NCBI GenBank assembly: GCA_035610365.1
Contig: CM069437.1
Location: 52,228,093 to 52,292,092, forward strand
Direction of reading: 5' to 3'
Source of the DNA: Aquatica leii
Lineage: Eukaryota > Arthropoda > Insecta > Coleoptera > Lampyridae
Length of the DNA stretch: 64,000 bases
Shown: positions 54,204 to 64,000 of the stretch, piece after piece
Layout: every line of letters starts with the position of its first letter
How positions within the stretch are numbered: position 1 is the first letter of the stretch
Notes under the pieces: generated by a model
Database searches by the model: none
What the model saw: only the letters and a program-made list of their open reading frames with translations
Told to the model about the DNA's origin: nothing
Position numbers and translations under genes: made by a program

Positions 54204-56700
54204 TACTTTCCGCCTCGGTATGTAATCTACTATTACGCTTTGCTAGTGTAGTGGCCGGAAGTCTATATAATAATTCGCTCAGCTTTATAAAATATAATTA
54301 TAAGTATCTGGTAGATACCTGTACACCATTATTACTGTAGCCTTAAAATATTTTGTAACCTCGGCGTATATATTAAAAGAACTCAACACTCCGATTCTAA
54401 TGTTTCTAGGTATATGACACAATGTACTGTAAGATACGCCTACCAAGTGAGAATAAATATGTCGGCTATAGTGCCTTATCACATGAACTGTCTAATGTGG
54501 CTTACGCTAATGTTTTTGAAACCACTATGTGGCTCACGTGGCGCAGACTTTAATGTCGAGGCATCGTGAGTAACGGGTATGTCACAGGCAATGCTTTTGT
54601 ATATATGCCATGATTAAGGTGGCCTCGGAGATAACTGCCATAGTTAGTATTCAAGAAAATTGTGTTAGCAAGATTTTTGCGGTTATGTTTTCTTACGATT
54701 TGTGTTCTAATTAGTTTGTATCGTCATAATGCTAATAGAGTTAGAATGCATTTAGCACTGAACATAAAAATAGAAAGTGAAAGTAGTAGTGAGCCTATGG
54801 TAAATTATAGAACTATAAAGCAGAAATTTAAAATAAAAGACTCAACTGCAGTGATGACTCTTAATACTTCTATAAATCAAGTCTCGTTGGATCATCTACG
54901 GGTAATGCCAAGCACCAGGGCCACGCCTGCTCCGTCTGAACTATAGGTCGTTTTAACAACGTGGTTCGATCTGGGGATATCGACAATGAAGAAAATCTAC
55001 TTCTTTTTCCTAAATAATTTCAGTCAGAATTAAGGCATGAAATGATGATCAATTATGCAACAGTTCCCGCAAGATATCTATACATTATTTATAGATAATA
55101 ACCTAATTGATTTATTAGTTCAGAGACTAACCAAAAACTACTTAAATGCAAAAACGATTAGCGAGTCGTCACGTTTCAAAAAATGAAAAGACACCGACCG
55201 AGTGAAGATGTGAAACTTTTTCGGTATTGTCATTTGGATGGGACCAGTAAAATGCTTAGTACGGCCTCAAACATTTTACTGAGGATGTTTCACGCTTTAA
55301 ATAACGAAATCGCTGTTGTAGGAGACGAAGTTTGTAAGATCTAATCATTTATTAATTTGATACTACCAAAATACCAGGCAATAATTACTTATACATGGAA
55401 TCTGAAAGTGTATGTCAAAAAAGAGACAACTACAGGTGTGAGTGTTTTACAGAAAATCGTTCTGAAGTTAATATAGATCCTCTGTTACATTCAGCACGTA
55501 CTACGACAATTGGTACACAAGAGTAACACTCTCAACAGAATTGATACAATTTGATACTCATCTTGTTAAAATAATCCTGAAAGTGTGCTGAGGGCGAAAC
55601 TAAACAAGGGGGAAACAGTTGGAGTCTAGTAATTCTAAGACTAGAGTAACCAATGGCAAAGACAAAAGAGACGTTTTGCTTCTCTCAATCAAACAAAGAA
55701 AAGGGGATAAAGAAATATTCAAACCTATAGTGGTCACATATTATCAGGCCATATGAGCTCATATTACACAGCATTGAGACGTACCATCAAGTGGTAAAGG
55801 AAGATAGTTTTTGAATTATTGTTTGGAATCTCTATCGTAAATGTCTTAGTGTATAACACGGCAAATAAAGGAATAAAACTAGAAATGAAAATCGTAAGGT
55901 TAGGAAAACTGTTGGCCATTCATTTGCTGCAAGTAGAGAATCCCGAACCACAACAAAACTAGGCAACACCGAATCCGTAGAAGCTTCAGGCTGTTATAAA
56001 AAAATGTGAAATGCCGACAGCAAGGAGAATGCCGCAAAAAAGGGGAAAACAGTAATCACAAGATGTACTGTTGGTGATATATTTTTATGTCTCAATTGCT
56101 TTAGTGGTGATAACCATCTATTTACTTTTGAGTTTGATTTAATTTCTTCATTATATTGATTATGTTTACTTTTAGAGTTGAGTATTTCCTTGTTTGCGTA
56201 TTTAATTATTCCTTTATTTTTATGCCAAACAATAAAAACTGTATCTGACATCTATATAACAGTCGTTGCATCTGCGTCAAGTAGTCTTTTATAGTTTGGC
56301 GAGAGGAGTAAAACTTCTCTTTTGTCTTGTCGCTTGATTACTCAAATTTTAGAATTACTTTAGGTTGCAACCTTTTTCAGTTTAGCCCTTAAAACACTTT
56401 CAGGATTTCCTTTACGGTTTTTCGTATGAGTTTCTACAAAATGAGTATTTGGTCAGAACTTATTTTTCACTAAACGAACGAGTTTGAGGTGTGAACCAAC
56501 GGTGGTTCGTAAATATGAACCACAAGTGACTCACATAAAAAATCCAAATACTATTATAGTAATAAATGAAATTTTCATATAAACATCAGTGTTAAATGCA
56601 TTTAGATTGAGTATGGGTTTTTGTACAACGGTTCCAGTCAAAGATTAGCTGAGACAACTGTGGCACAAACAAGTGTTTAGAGTTATTGCTTTAGTTAGCG
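54204..56700. other. AT-rich sequence without a recognised gene
   Basis: Several short reading frames (for example 54662-54946 plus and 55994-56251 minus) lack any motif I recognise. Confidence 0.45.
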
Positions 56701-57130
56701 GCAGTCGATGTGTTTGTTAAACTTTAAAAAGGGTGCGACAGGGACACTTGTAACCCCAACCAGACACGTTCCCAGGTGGCGGATTGCGGAACGTCTTCAA
56801 GCGAACAGATTTTCCGATCCTCTTCAGGATAGGAGGGTTAAAATCCTCCCGTGGACCAACAGGATTGCATGAACTATAGGAAAACGCGATACGAGGTCCG
56901 ACAGTCTTGGGGTAACCCATGCCGAATGGCACTTTGCTTCTACTACCTTAGGGTGTCACTCCTCTGATGTTAACTTTCCTATATTGGCAGCCGAGGTAGA
57001 CAGTCGGCTCTTTGGTTTTTCCACCCCAAAGCTATTAACACGACCGAGGGCTAAGGGCACAGCATAAATAACAAACAGCAGGGAAACTCTCAATCGCGGG
57101 AAGGATTGGCGCATATTCTCGCGCATACGC
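56701..57130. other. GC-richer block of unknown nature
   Basis: This block is visibly GC-richer than the surrounding 8 kb. A 71-codon minus-strand frame (56932-56717) starts MPFGMGYPKTVGPRIAFSYS and contains PPGNVSGWGYKCPCRTLF. I do not recognise it. It could be part of a repeat or LINE UTR. Confidence 0.4.
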
Positions 57131-57990
57131 CATTTTAGTCTAGCCGCTTTGTTCCCGCAAAATCAGACAATTTGATTACTTAACCTGTAATTTGGTGTTT
57201 GTGTTTACGATTTAAAAGATATTAATAGGAATTTTAAAAATATTAATAAAAACAAATTGATTATATGGCGTCACAATTAATAATTTTGTAAATTTTATAT
57301 TTTTTATGTATGTGCGAGTTTATACTTTTTTATTAAAATTTCATAATATATTTTTTATATTATACTACCTTGTTATCATTGTACTATAAAATCAACATTT
57401 TTTTTTGTTGTGAGCATTATAGTAAGATATTTCGTAATAAATTATTCGATTCAATTAAATATTTTGGACAATGATTTAATGACAGCTCAATTTAATCTTA
57501 CAAAAAAATAATGTTCAAATTTAAGCATTAGTTACGTCATCACATAACTTTGCAGACTAACTTAAGCTCAATTTGTATCAAAAAAGAATGCTAATTTTAG
57601 TTTTTAAACAATTTCGATTGTTTTGCGTTCTCAATTAGTTATAATAAAATTTTAAGTTATCCATTGATGTTAAAATTGTGATATGAGAAAATATTTTGAA
57701 GTGCTGTATGGTAATATCATTGGTAATATGTAATATAACCAAAAAAATTAGATGATACAAAAAAAATGAAGTCTGCTCTGTACACATTACGTCCCTGTTG
57801 TTATACCGGAATGGCGTCTTCAAGGTCAACAAATTTAAGTCTCCCACTTCAAAGGTACCGCCCAAGAGTTGCACTGCTGTTTGTTACTTATGCTGTGCTA
57901 AGGGTCTCTCTTTTTCTACTTTAACAAACATATCTTAAGTAAAAACCACAAGGATATAAGTGGACCAGAAAATGGTTGACAAAGAACAGT
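57131..57990. other. Very AT-rich sequence
   Basis: Long A/T runs and no coding signature. Confidence 0.45.
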
Positions 57991-58867
57991 TTTAAACATA
58001 TGAGGTTGACTATACAGCGATGGATACAGAGGAAGAATAAATGAATATGAATTACGACGAAGTTATCGAAATTACAGTGCAGGGAAGGGATACCTCAGTA
58101 TTGGCACAAGGTGAGGGACTTGGCATGGTCCTTGCTGGGTCGTCATTATGCGACCGCGCGGTATCCGTGGTGCGGGACTAGATCAGAATGTAGAAAACTG
58201 TTACTGGAAGGAGAAACAGTCTGACAGGGTCAAATAAAGGTATCACTCTTGGAATGGCATAGAATCAAAGAAAAGGTACAAGGAAAAAGACACAGATGGA
58301 AATGAGGACGGAGTATACAAAAGGAAAGCAAACCTGGTGACTGCCGAACTAGCAGATCCACTAAATGCTATGACAATTTATATAACAGCCCTTGATAACA
58401 TGGTGACGGTACATGGAAACATAAAAAAATAAATTAATGAGGTAACCATAAAACTAAGGAAACATGCAGATATACTAAAGAGAGACACTATTATAAGACT
58501 TTTGAAGGATATTAAACATGAAAAGAATTGAAAAAATTAGCTTTGAGATCGAGGAAGATAAGAACACAAAGGAACAAGAAATATACACTCCAACCATACA
58601 GTGGGACGACAAGAGAAGAAATAAACAGAAGAATCTAGACGAAATAATAGACGTGAAGAACAAACCCATTCAACTCGACTGAGGTAACAGTCAAAACAAT
58701 ATGGATGAGAAGGGACGATATCAATATGGAACGACCACTTTCAAACATATTCAAACAAAAGCAGTCAGATCTACTAGACCTGAAATAAGCATTCTAGGTC
58801 TTAGAGAAAGTCACAAATATCAAAAACGCTGATGAGGAAAAACACAACAGTAAAACATAATCAAAAT
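57991..58867 (+). other. Possible LINE ORF1 remnant interrupted by the Gypsy element
   Basis: Charged, lysine- and asparagine-rich pieces in the plus direction (for example TPTIQWDDKRRNKQKN and IDVKNKPIQLD) resemble N-terminal ORF1 sequence of R1-group LINEs. The same style continues beyond the Gypsy element at 63544-64000 (KIKTIIKYNGDV). There is no decisive motif. Confidence 0.25.
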
Positions 58868-58871
58868 AACC
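58868..58871. repeat. 4-bp target-site duplication (AACC), left
   Basis: AACC lies directly outside the left LTR and again at 63540-63543, matching the short duplication made by Ty3/Gypsy integrases. Confidence 0.8.
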
Positions 58872-59126
58872 TGTGGGTTTACATGCGAATGACTAACGAA
58901 TAATTATGTACACAAGGTTTATTTACATTTTATACAATATGATTACAACGCACAAGGTGCCATGAGGTAGATGTTTACGGAATACAAACACAACCGAACT
59001 GAACTAATAGCGAACTACGACTCGACTAGCGACACGGCACGCTTCCTCTGGTTTTTTCTTTTCTCTGCGGCGGCGCAAGAAAGCATTCGTTGTGGCGCGG
59101 TATATGAATGATACAGTGTCGCCACA
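58872..59126 (-). repeat. 3' LTR of the Gypsy element
   Basis: A 255-bp repeat starting TGTGGGTTTACATGCG and ending GTCGCCACA, with TGTGG/CCACA inverted ends. About seven differences from the other LTR. Confidence 0.92.
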
Positions 59127-59140
59127 GGACCCCCTTGCCA
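59127..59140 (-). promoter_or_regulatory. Polypurine tract
   Basis: In sense GGCAAGGGGGTCC lies directly upstream of the 3' LTR, the expected place for plus-strand priming. Confidence 0.6.
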
Positions 59141-59510
59141 GTAATGGAATTACGAAAACGTACTAATTTTTTTTTGTGTAGTTCAATTGGTAATTTGTAG
59201 TTCAACCGTACTCTGCACTAAATGTTTATTTAAGTTCAAACAAAGTTCAATCTTTTAAATGGATTGAAACTAAATCTCGGTATTTCGCTGGAAATCTGAC
59301 TGTTCTACCTGCTCTCGTAGTCTTGTCAGTTGTAGATGGTTTAAATGTGGTTGTGTCTTCTAGGTTTGGTGTTCTTATGATGTTCTTCGGAGGATTGCTA
59401 CTTGTATTGTTGTGGTTGAGATCTTCAGCATCAATGAATGCTGGTTTAACCCTATCCATTGATATCACCTGCTGTTTGTTTCCAGTTTCAATCGTGATGG
59501 TTTTGGGTGT

Positions 59511-62408
59511 TCAGGATACTACCCGAAAGGGACTATTATATGGCGACTGAAGCGGTTTGCGGACTGTGTCATCTCTAACAAACACGTGGGAGCAATTGCT
59601 TAGTTCTCGGAAGATGAATGGTTTCTGTTTGTTGTGGTGCTTTATATTGGTTGGCTTTATCAATGTAAAATGTTTACGAAGTTGGGTTATAAACTCAGAA
59701 CCATTATTGTCGTCAACAGCTTCGAAGAATTCACCAGGTAATTTTAGATTTTGTCCATAAACAAGTTCGGCTGAAGTTGCCTGAATATCTTCTTTAATGG
59801 ATGATCTCATTCCGAGTAACACAGTAGGTAAACTTTCTACCCACGATTCGTTGGCATGACATCTTATAGATTCCTTAAGTTGTCTATGTAATCGTTCTAC
59901 AATTCCGTTGCCCTGTGGATGGTAAGCAGTGGTTTTAATATGCTTTGAACCTGTAAATTTCGTTAACGATGAGAATAAATTGGAGTCGAATTGCCGACCT
60001 CGGTCTGTTGTTATTCGGAGAAGCACTCCGAACCTCGCAATCCAGTAAAAGAAAAATGCAAATGCGACTGTTTGGGCTGTAATGTCCGGAATTGAAATGA
60101 CTTCTGGCCATCGTGTAAAGCGGTCTATGCATGTAAGACAATAGGTGTTGCCTTGTGATGGTGGTAATGGGCCAATCAAATCAATGTGGACATGTTCAAA
60201 TCGTTTCGATGGTGGCACGAAATTTTGGAGTGGCGTGATAACATGTCTGCTAATCTTGTTTCTCTGGCAGGGAAAACATTGACGACACCATAACCTACAA
60301 TCCTTTCTTACTGATGGCCATACGAACCTTGTTGTAATTATTTTTGTTGTAGCCTTTGCTCCTGGATGTGATAGATTGTGCATTCTATTAAATACTTGGA
60401 GTCTGAGTTGCTGTGGAACAACCGGTCGAATTTTGTTAGTTGAAGTGTCGCAATAGATGTGGACATCGTATTCTGGGAAAAACAATTTCTTTATTATTAA
60501 TCCTGACGATGGCTGTTTTAGGAGTTGCTGAAGTTCCATATCTGTTTCTTGCATCTTACTTAGCTCTTGATAATTTATTGGAGCTAAAGTTGTGGTGGTG
60601 ACGTTGCAGATTCGTGAAAGTGTGTCTGCAGGGATATTGTTGACACCAGCAACGTATTGTATGTCGGTCGTGAATTGTGCAATGAAATCGAGATGTCGAA
60701 ATTGTCTCGGTGTGCATTTTTCCAATCTTTGTTTCAGTGCATACGTTAATGGTTTATGGTCTGTAAAGAGTGTAAACTGCCTACCTTCTAATGAATGTTT
60801 AAAGTATTTGATAGCAGAGTACGCAGCAAGAAGTTCTCGATCATAAGCACTGTAGTTTTGCTGTGCACTATTTAGTTTCTTGGTGAAGAATGCTAACGGT
60901 TGCCATTGATCATCTACAGCTTGTTGCAAAACTCCTCCCATTGCTTCATTAGAGGCATCGACCATTAAGGAAAGTGGTGCTGATGGTGAAGGATGTGCCA
61001 GCATTGTTGCATTAGCCAAGGCGTTCTTGATTCTAATGGTTTCACTGTCCCAAATAATTAGAGTTTTATTGTTTGTTTTAGAACCTCCTAAGAATCTATT
61101 CAATGGGGCTTGGATAGCTGCGGCTTTAGGAATGAAACGTCGATAGTAGTTTACCATTCCCAGAAACTGTCTAAGGTCCTTGATGGTGGCTGGTTTCTTG
61201 AAATTTGTGATGGCTTCGATTCGATCTTTTGGTGGTACCATGCCTTTGCTGTTGATGGTGTACCCTAAAAATGTTATTTGTTCTTGGCCAAATACACATT
61301 TGTCGGGATTGATGCATATTCCATATTCGTCGAGACGTTGAAAAAGGGTGCGTAAGTGTACAATATGCTCCTCTTGAGTTGTTGATGTCACTAATATGTC
61401 GTCAAGGTAACTGTAGCAGAAGTTCAAATCATTGGTAACTTCATCCATAAACCGTTGAAATGTCTGGGGTGCGTTACGTAAGCCAAATGGCATCTGAAGG
61501 AATTCAAAGAGGCCAAATGGTGTCGTAACTGCTGTTTTTGCAACATCATCGGGATGCACTGGTATTTGATTGAAAGCTTTTATTAAATCAATTGTGGAAA
61601 ATATTTTCTTGCCGTACAGCAGATGTGAAAAGTCTTCAATGTACGGAATAGGATAACAGTCATGGATGGTTCTCGAGTTTAGGGCTCGGTAGTCTTTGCT
61701 TTTTGAGGGTTGTATAATGCCTTGTTGTAGCATTAGTTTGAATTCCTCCTTTGCGATGGCGAGTCGAGTTGGTGCTAATCTACGAGGACGATTAGTCACT
61801 GGTGGTCCAGGTGTGGTCTCTATGTGATGCACTGTTGAATGTTTCACTATTTTTGGAACAGATGTACAATTGTTTGTAAGGGCAGGGAATTCACTTAATA
61901 TAGTATGGTACAAATTATCACTAATAATAGTTTTTATGGAGCTCGTCTTGCACTTCACTAATTCACCAGGGGATGTTAAGAATGTTGAATTGTCTATAAG
62001 TTTTTTATTTCTAATGTCAACTAATAAATTAAAATAACACAAAAAGTCTGATCCAATGATTGGTTTGTTTATGTCCGCGACAATGAAACGCCACAAAAAT
62101 GAACGTCTTAGCTTTAGGTCTAGTTCTAAAGTAATAAACCCAAACGTTTCAATTTTTGTGTTGTTTGCAGCGAACAACGAAAATTGACCTTTGTTACGAT
62201 TATCACTAATTAGTCTTTTAGGGTATACACTAATATCAGCTCCAGTATCGATGAGGAATTGAATTTTTGTTCTTTGCTCCGTGACAAAGAGGCGGCTTTG
62301 CTGATTGGCGCCGTCGTCAACTGCCGCTACCGGCGACGGTTCTATTAGTTTTCCTTGGCGGGCTTTGCTTGTGTTGCGGGGGATCCATAGGTGCAGGGTT
62401 GTTCGCAA
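59511..62408 (-). pseudogene. Gypsy pol polyprotein
   Basis: Domains in order: protease ([13 protein letters not shown]), reverse transcriptase ([53 protein letters not shown]), RNase H ([34 protein letters not shown]), integrase zinc region ([22 protein letters not shown]) and integrase core ([44 protein letters not shown]). The frame overlaps the end of gag, as expected for frameshift expression in this group. It is one long frame and is treated as a fossil, looking nearly whole. Confidence 0.92.
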
Positions 62409-63262
62409 CGGCGTGCCTTATCGCCAAAACGGTTGTGGTAAAAACAATAACCTTGTACATTTTGACGTTTACGACTTCTACTTCTTGAGCGAGAGCGCCA
62501 TCTGTCATAACGTGGCCGTTCACGCTCTCCACCTTTGCAAAGCTGCTCCACCATTTTTGTTAGGTTTTCCACCTGAGCCTGTAACGCTTGTATAGTAGTG
62601 GTGCTGGATGCTTGCGCGATGTATTCTTTTTTGTTTACTGCGGCAATATGTGGGGTTGCTGAAGTCATTGCGCATGCGGTGGTACGTACTTCCGCTATTT
62701 TATCAGCTATGGCGGCCATGTTTTCTAGCGTCACATCAGAACTGGCGGACAATATTGCTTGAATGTTGGTGGGTAATCGCTGCAACCAAAGCGTTTTTAG
62801 CACTTCGTCACTCACTTTGTTGTCCGCGAGCGTTTTCATTTCGCGTAACAACTGAGATGGGGATTTATCACCGAGCTCGATATCATTGATTAATCGCTTT
62901 AATCTTTTATCGTACGAGTCCGAAAACCTCTCAATTAGTTGGCGTTTCAGATTTTCGTATTTGTCTGTCTCCGGAGGGTTAACTAAAATATCGCTTACTT
63001 CCTGTAACACCGCACTGTCCAAACACGAAATTACCGTGAAATATTTTGTAATGTCCGATTTTACTTTATACGTGTAGAACTGGGCATCGACCTGGGTGAA
63101 CCATAATGTAGGGTTTACTTGCCAGAACGGCGGTAGTTTTACTTGGCGCACTTCTTCAACTGCTGCTGATTGCGGTTCTCCGGGGGCGTTGGGTGTTTCC
63201 ACATTAATTCCTGGAGACGCCATGATGGCACCGACACGTGGTAGGTCACTCGCGGTACACAC
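62345..63262 (-). pseudogene. Gypsy gag protein
   Basis: A 305-codon frame. The capsid-like part is LPPFWQVNPTLWFTQVDAQF, FTVISCLDSAVLQEVSDILV and LLREMKTLADNKVSDEVLKT. An Arg/Ser-rich stretch follows, then [18 protein letters not shown]. The C-H-C-C order in place of CCHC is characteristic of CsRn1-type gags. It overlaps pol by about 60 nt. Confidence 0.88.
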
Positions 63263-63267
63263 AAGTT

Positions 63268-63285
63268 TTAATCGGGGTCACCAAA
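63268..63285 (-). promoter_or_regulatory. Primer-binding site
   Basis: In sense TGGTGACCCCGATTAAAA follows the 5' LTR. It begins TGG, as a tRNA 3' CCA complement should. tRNA-Trp is the primer reported for the CsRn1 group, so this assignment is by analogy. Confidence 0.65.
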
Positions 63286-63539
63286 TGTGGGTTTACATGC
63301 GAATGACTAACGAATAATTATGTACACAAGGTTTATTTACATTTTATACAATATGATTACAACGCACAAGGTGCCATGAGGTAGATGTTTACGGAATACA
63401 AAAGCAACCGAACTGAACTAATAACGAACTACGACTCGACTAGCGACACGGCACGCTTCCTCTGGTCTTTTCTTTTTCTGCGGCGGCGCAAGAAGGCATT
63501 CGTTGTGGCGCGGTATTTGAATGATACAGTGTCGCCACA
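63286..63539 (-). repeat. 5' LTR of the Gypsy element
   Basis: A 254-bp repeat, near-identical to 58872-59126. Confidence 0.92.
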
Positions 63540-63543
63540 AACC
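63540..63543. repeat. 4-bp target-site duplication (AACC), right
   Basis: Right copy of the AACC duplication. Confidence 0.8.
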
Positions 63544-64000
63544 TACAATGACGATATAGAGAACATAGCAGTGAGAGAACAGAAAAAGAAGATAAGATAT
63601 CTTTACATAAAATGGAGAACATCAAAACAGAACAACTAAGGAAATTAATAGAATGGAAATTTAAAAATGAGAACAAACAGATTGTTTTATACACTCTTAC
63701 GGAAAGGACCAAAACAAATAAAAACCAAGAAGGTAAACCGAAGCGAGAAACTTATGCCTTTATAGAAGATTGTAAGAAAAACCACAAAGAGACGATCGGC
63801 AAAATAAAAACTATAATTAAATACAATGGAGATGTATAAGCAACTTAAGAAGCTCAAAAGAGTGTAAAATTATAATAACATTGGATAAGGACGAGGGAGT
63901 TCTTAACAAGCTTCAAAGACTCATTTAGGGAACTGAAAAGGAATCAATAATAGGAAGGTTGGGAGTATAGTGATGGTGAATTTCGTTACTTTTGAGTAAT
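63544..64000 (+). other. Flank of the Gypsy element, possible LINE ORF1 remnant
   Basis: Contains a 75-codon plus frame (63612-63839) with EQLRKLIEWKFKNENKQIVL and KRETYAFIEDCKKN, rich in Lys, Asn and Glu. It may continue the remnant at 57991-58867. No firm family assignment. Confidence 0.3.

Larger units (their letters stand above)
58872..63539 (-). mobile_element. Ty3/Gypsy LTR retrotransposon, CsRn1-like
   Basis: A 4.67-kb element on the minus strand: LTR (63539-63286), primer-binding region, gag (63262-62345), pol (62408-59511), and the second LTR (59126-58872) preceded by a purine tract. A CHCC-type gag finger and a TGGTGACCCCGA primer site, consistent with tRNA-Trp priming, point to the CsRn1/Kabuki group. 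The LTRs are about 97% identical, so the insertion is young. It looks nearly whole, with about two breaks. Confidence 0.92.

Noticed and set aside
54662-54946. Small secreted-protein gene starting with a hydrophobic leader
   Set aside because: The leader-like start is the only supporting feature. There is no conserved motif, splice or promoter evidence, and chance frames of this size are common here.

Overview
This is arthropod (most likely insect) genomic DNA made almost entirely of transposable elements. I find no ordinary host protein gene and no tRNA. The best anchor is about 76 bp of 28S rRNA gene at 16927-17002 (minus strand). It is flanked exactly at the arthropod R2 and R1 integration sites by an R2-clade element and an R1-type element. 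Most other elements are R1-group LINEs with CCHC-knuckle ORF1s and APE-endonuclease/RT ORF2s. I name the recurring families A (RNase H-bearing LINE), B (R1-clade), C (R1 proper, 28S-targeting), D (R1-like, one truncated copy), E (TRAS/SART-like R1-clade) and F (CR1-like LINE with a PHD-type ORF1).

Layout. 1-2.4 kb: AT-rich DNA with a Jockey-like RT scrap. 2.4-5.9 kb: A1, joined in frame to the end of B1 (5.9-9.0 kb). 9.0-10.0 kb: ORF1 fragment C3. 10.0-16.9 kb: C2, whose ORF1 is split by D (14.25-16.15 kb) with a 48-bp target duplication. 16.93-17.0 kb: 28S fragment. 17.0-17.8 and 23.5-24.0 kb: the two halves of an R2 element split by E1 (17.8-23.5 kb). 24.0-24.3 kb: Tc1/mariner scrap. 24.8-25.6 kb: B3. 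25.9-31.0 kb: C1, a complete R1-type LINE with both ORFs open and a 13-bp target duplication. 31.5-44.6 kb: B2, split by E2 (33.3-43.5 kb), itself split by F (37.3-41.8 kb). 44.6-45.5 kb: C4, fused in frame to B2 ORF1. 45.5-48.2 kb: A2.

48-58.9 kb is mostly AT-rich and gene-poor. It holds a strong hairpin (48.75-48.86 kb), a hAT transposase remnant, A-family scrap A3, an old BEL/Pao integrase fossil (the only plus-strand element) and an unidentified GC-richer block near 56.7-57.1 kb. 58.87-63.54 kb is a young-looking Ty3/Gypsy element of CsRn1 type with near-identical LTRs and a 4-bp target duplication.

How the parts relate. R1-type elements encode an ORF1 RNA-binding protein and an ORF2 endonuclease/RT that carry out target-primed reverse transcription. 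C1 could in principle be autonomous. E1 appears one base from an open ORF2. The other LINE copies are broken. About nineteen element segments lie on the minus strand and one on the plus strand. That bias, with the nesting, resembles a unistrand (flamenco-like) piRNA-producing locus, but this is inference and needs small-RNA data.
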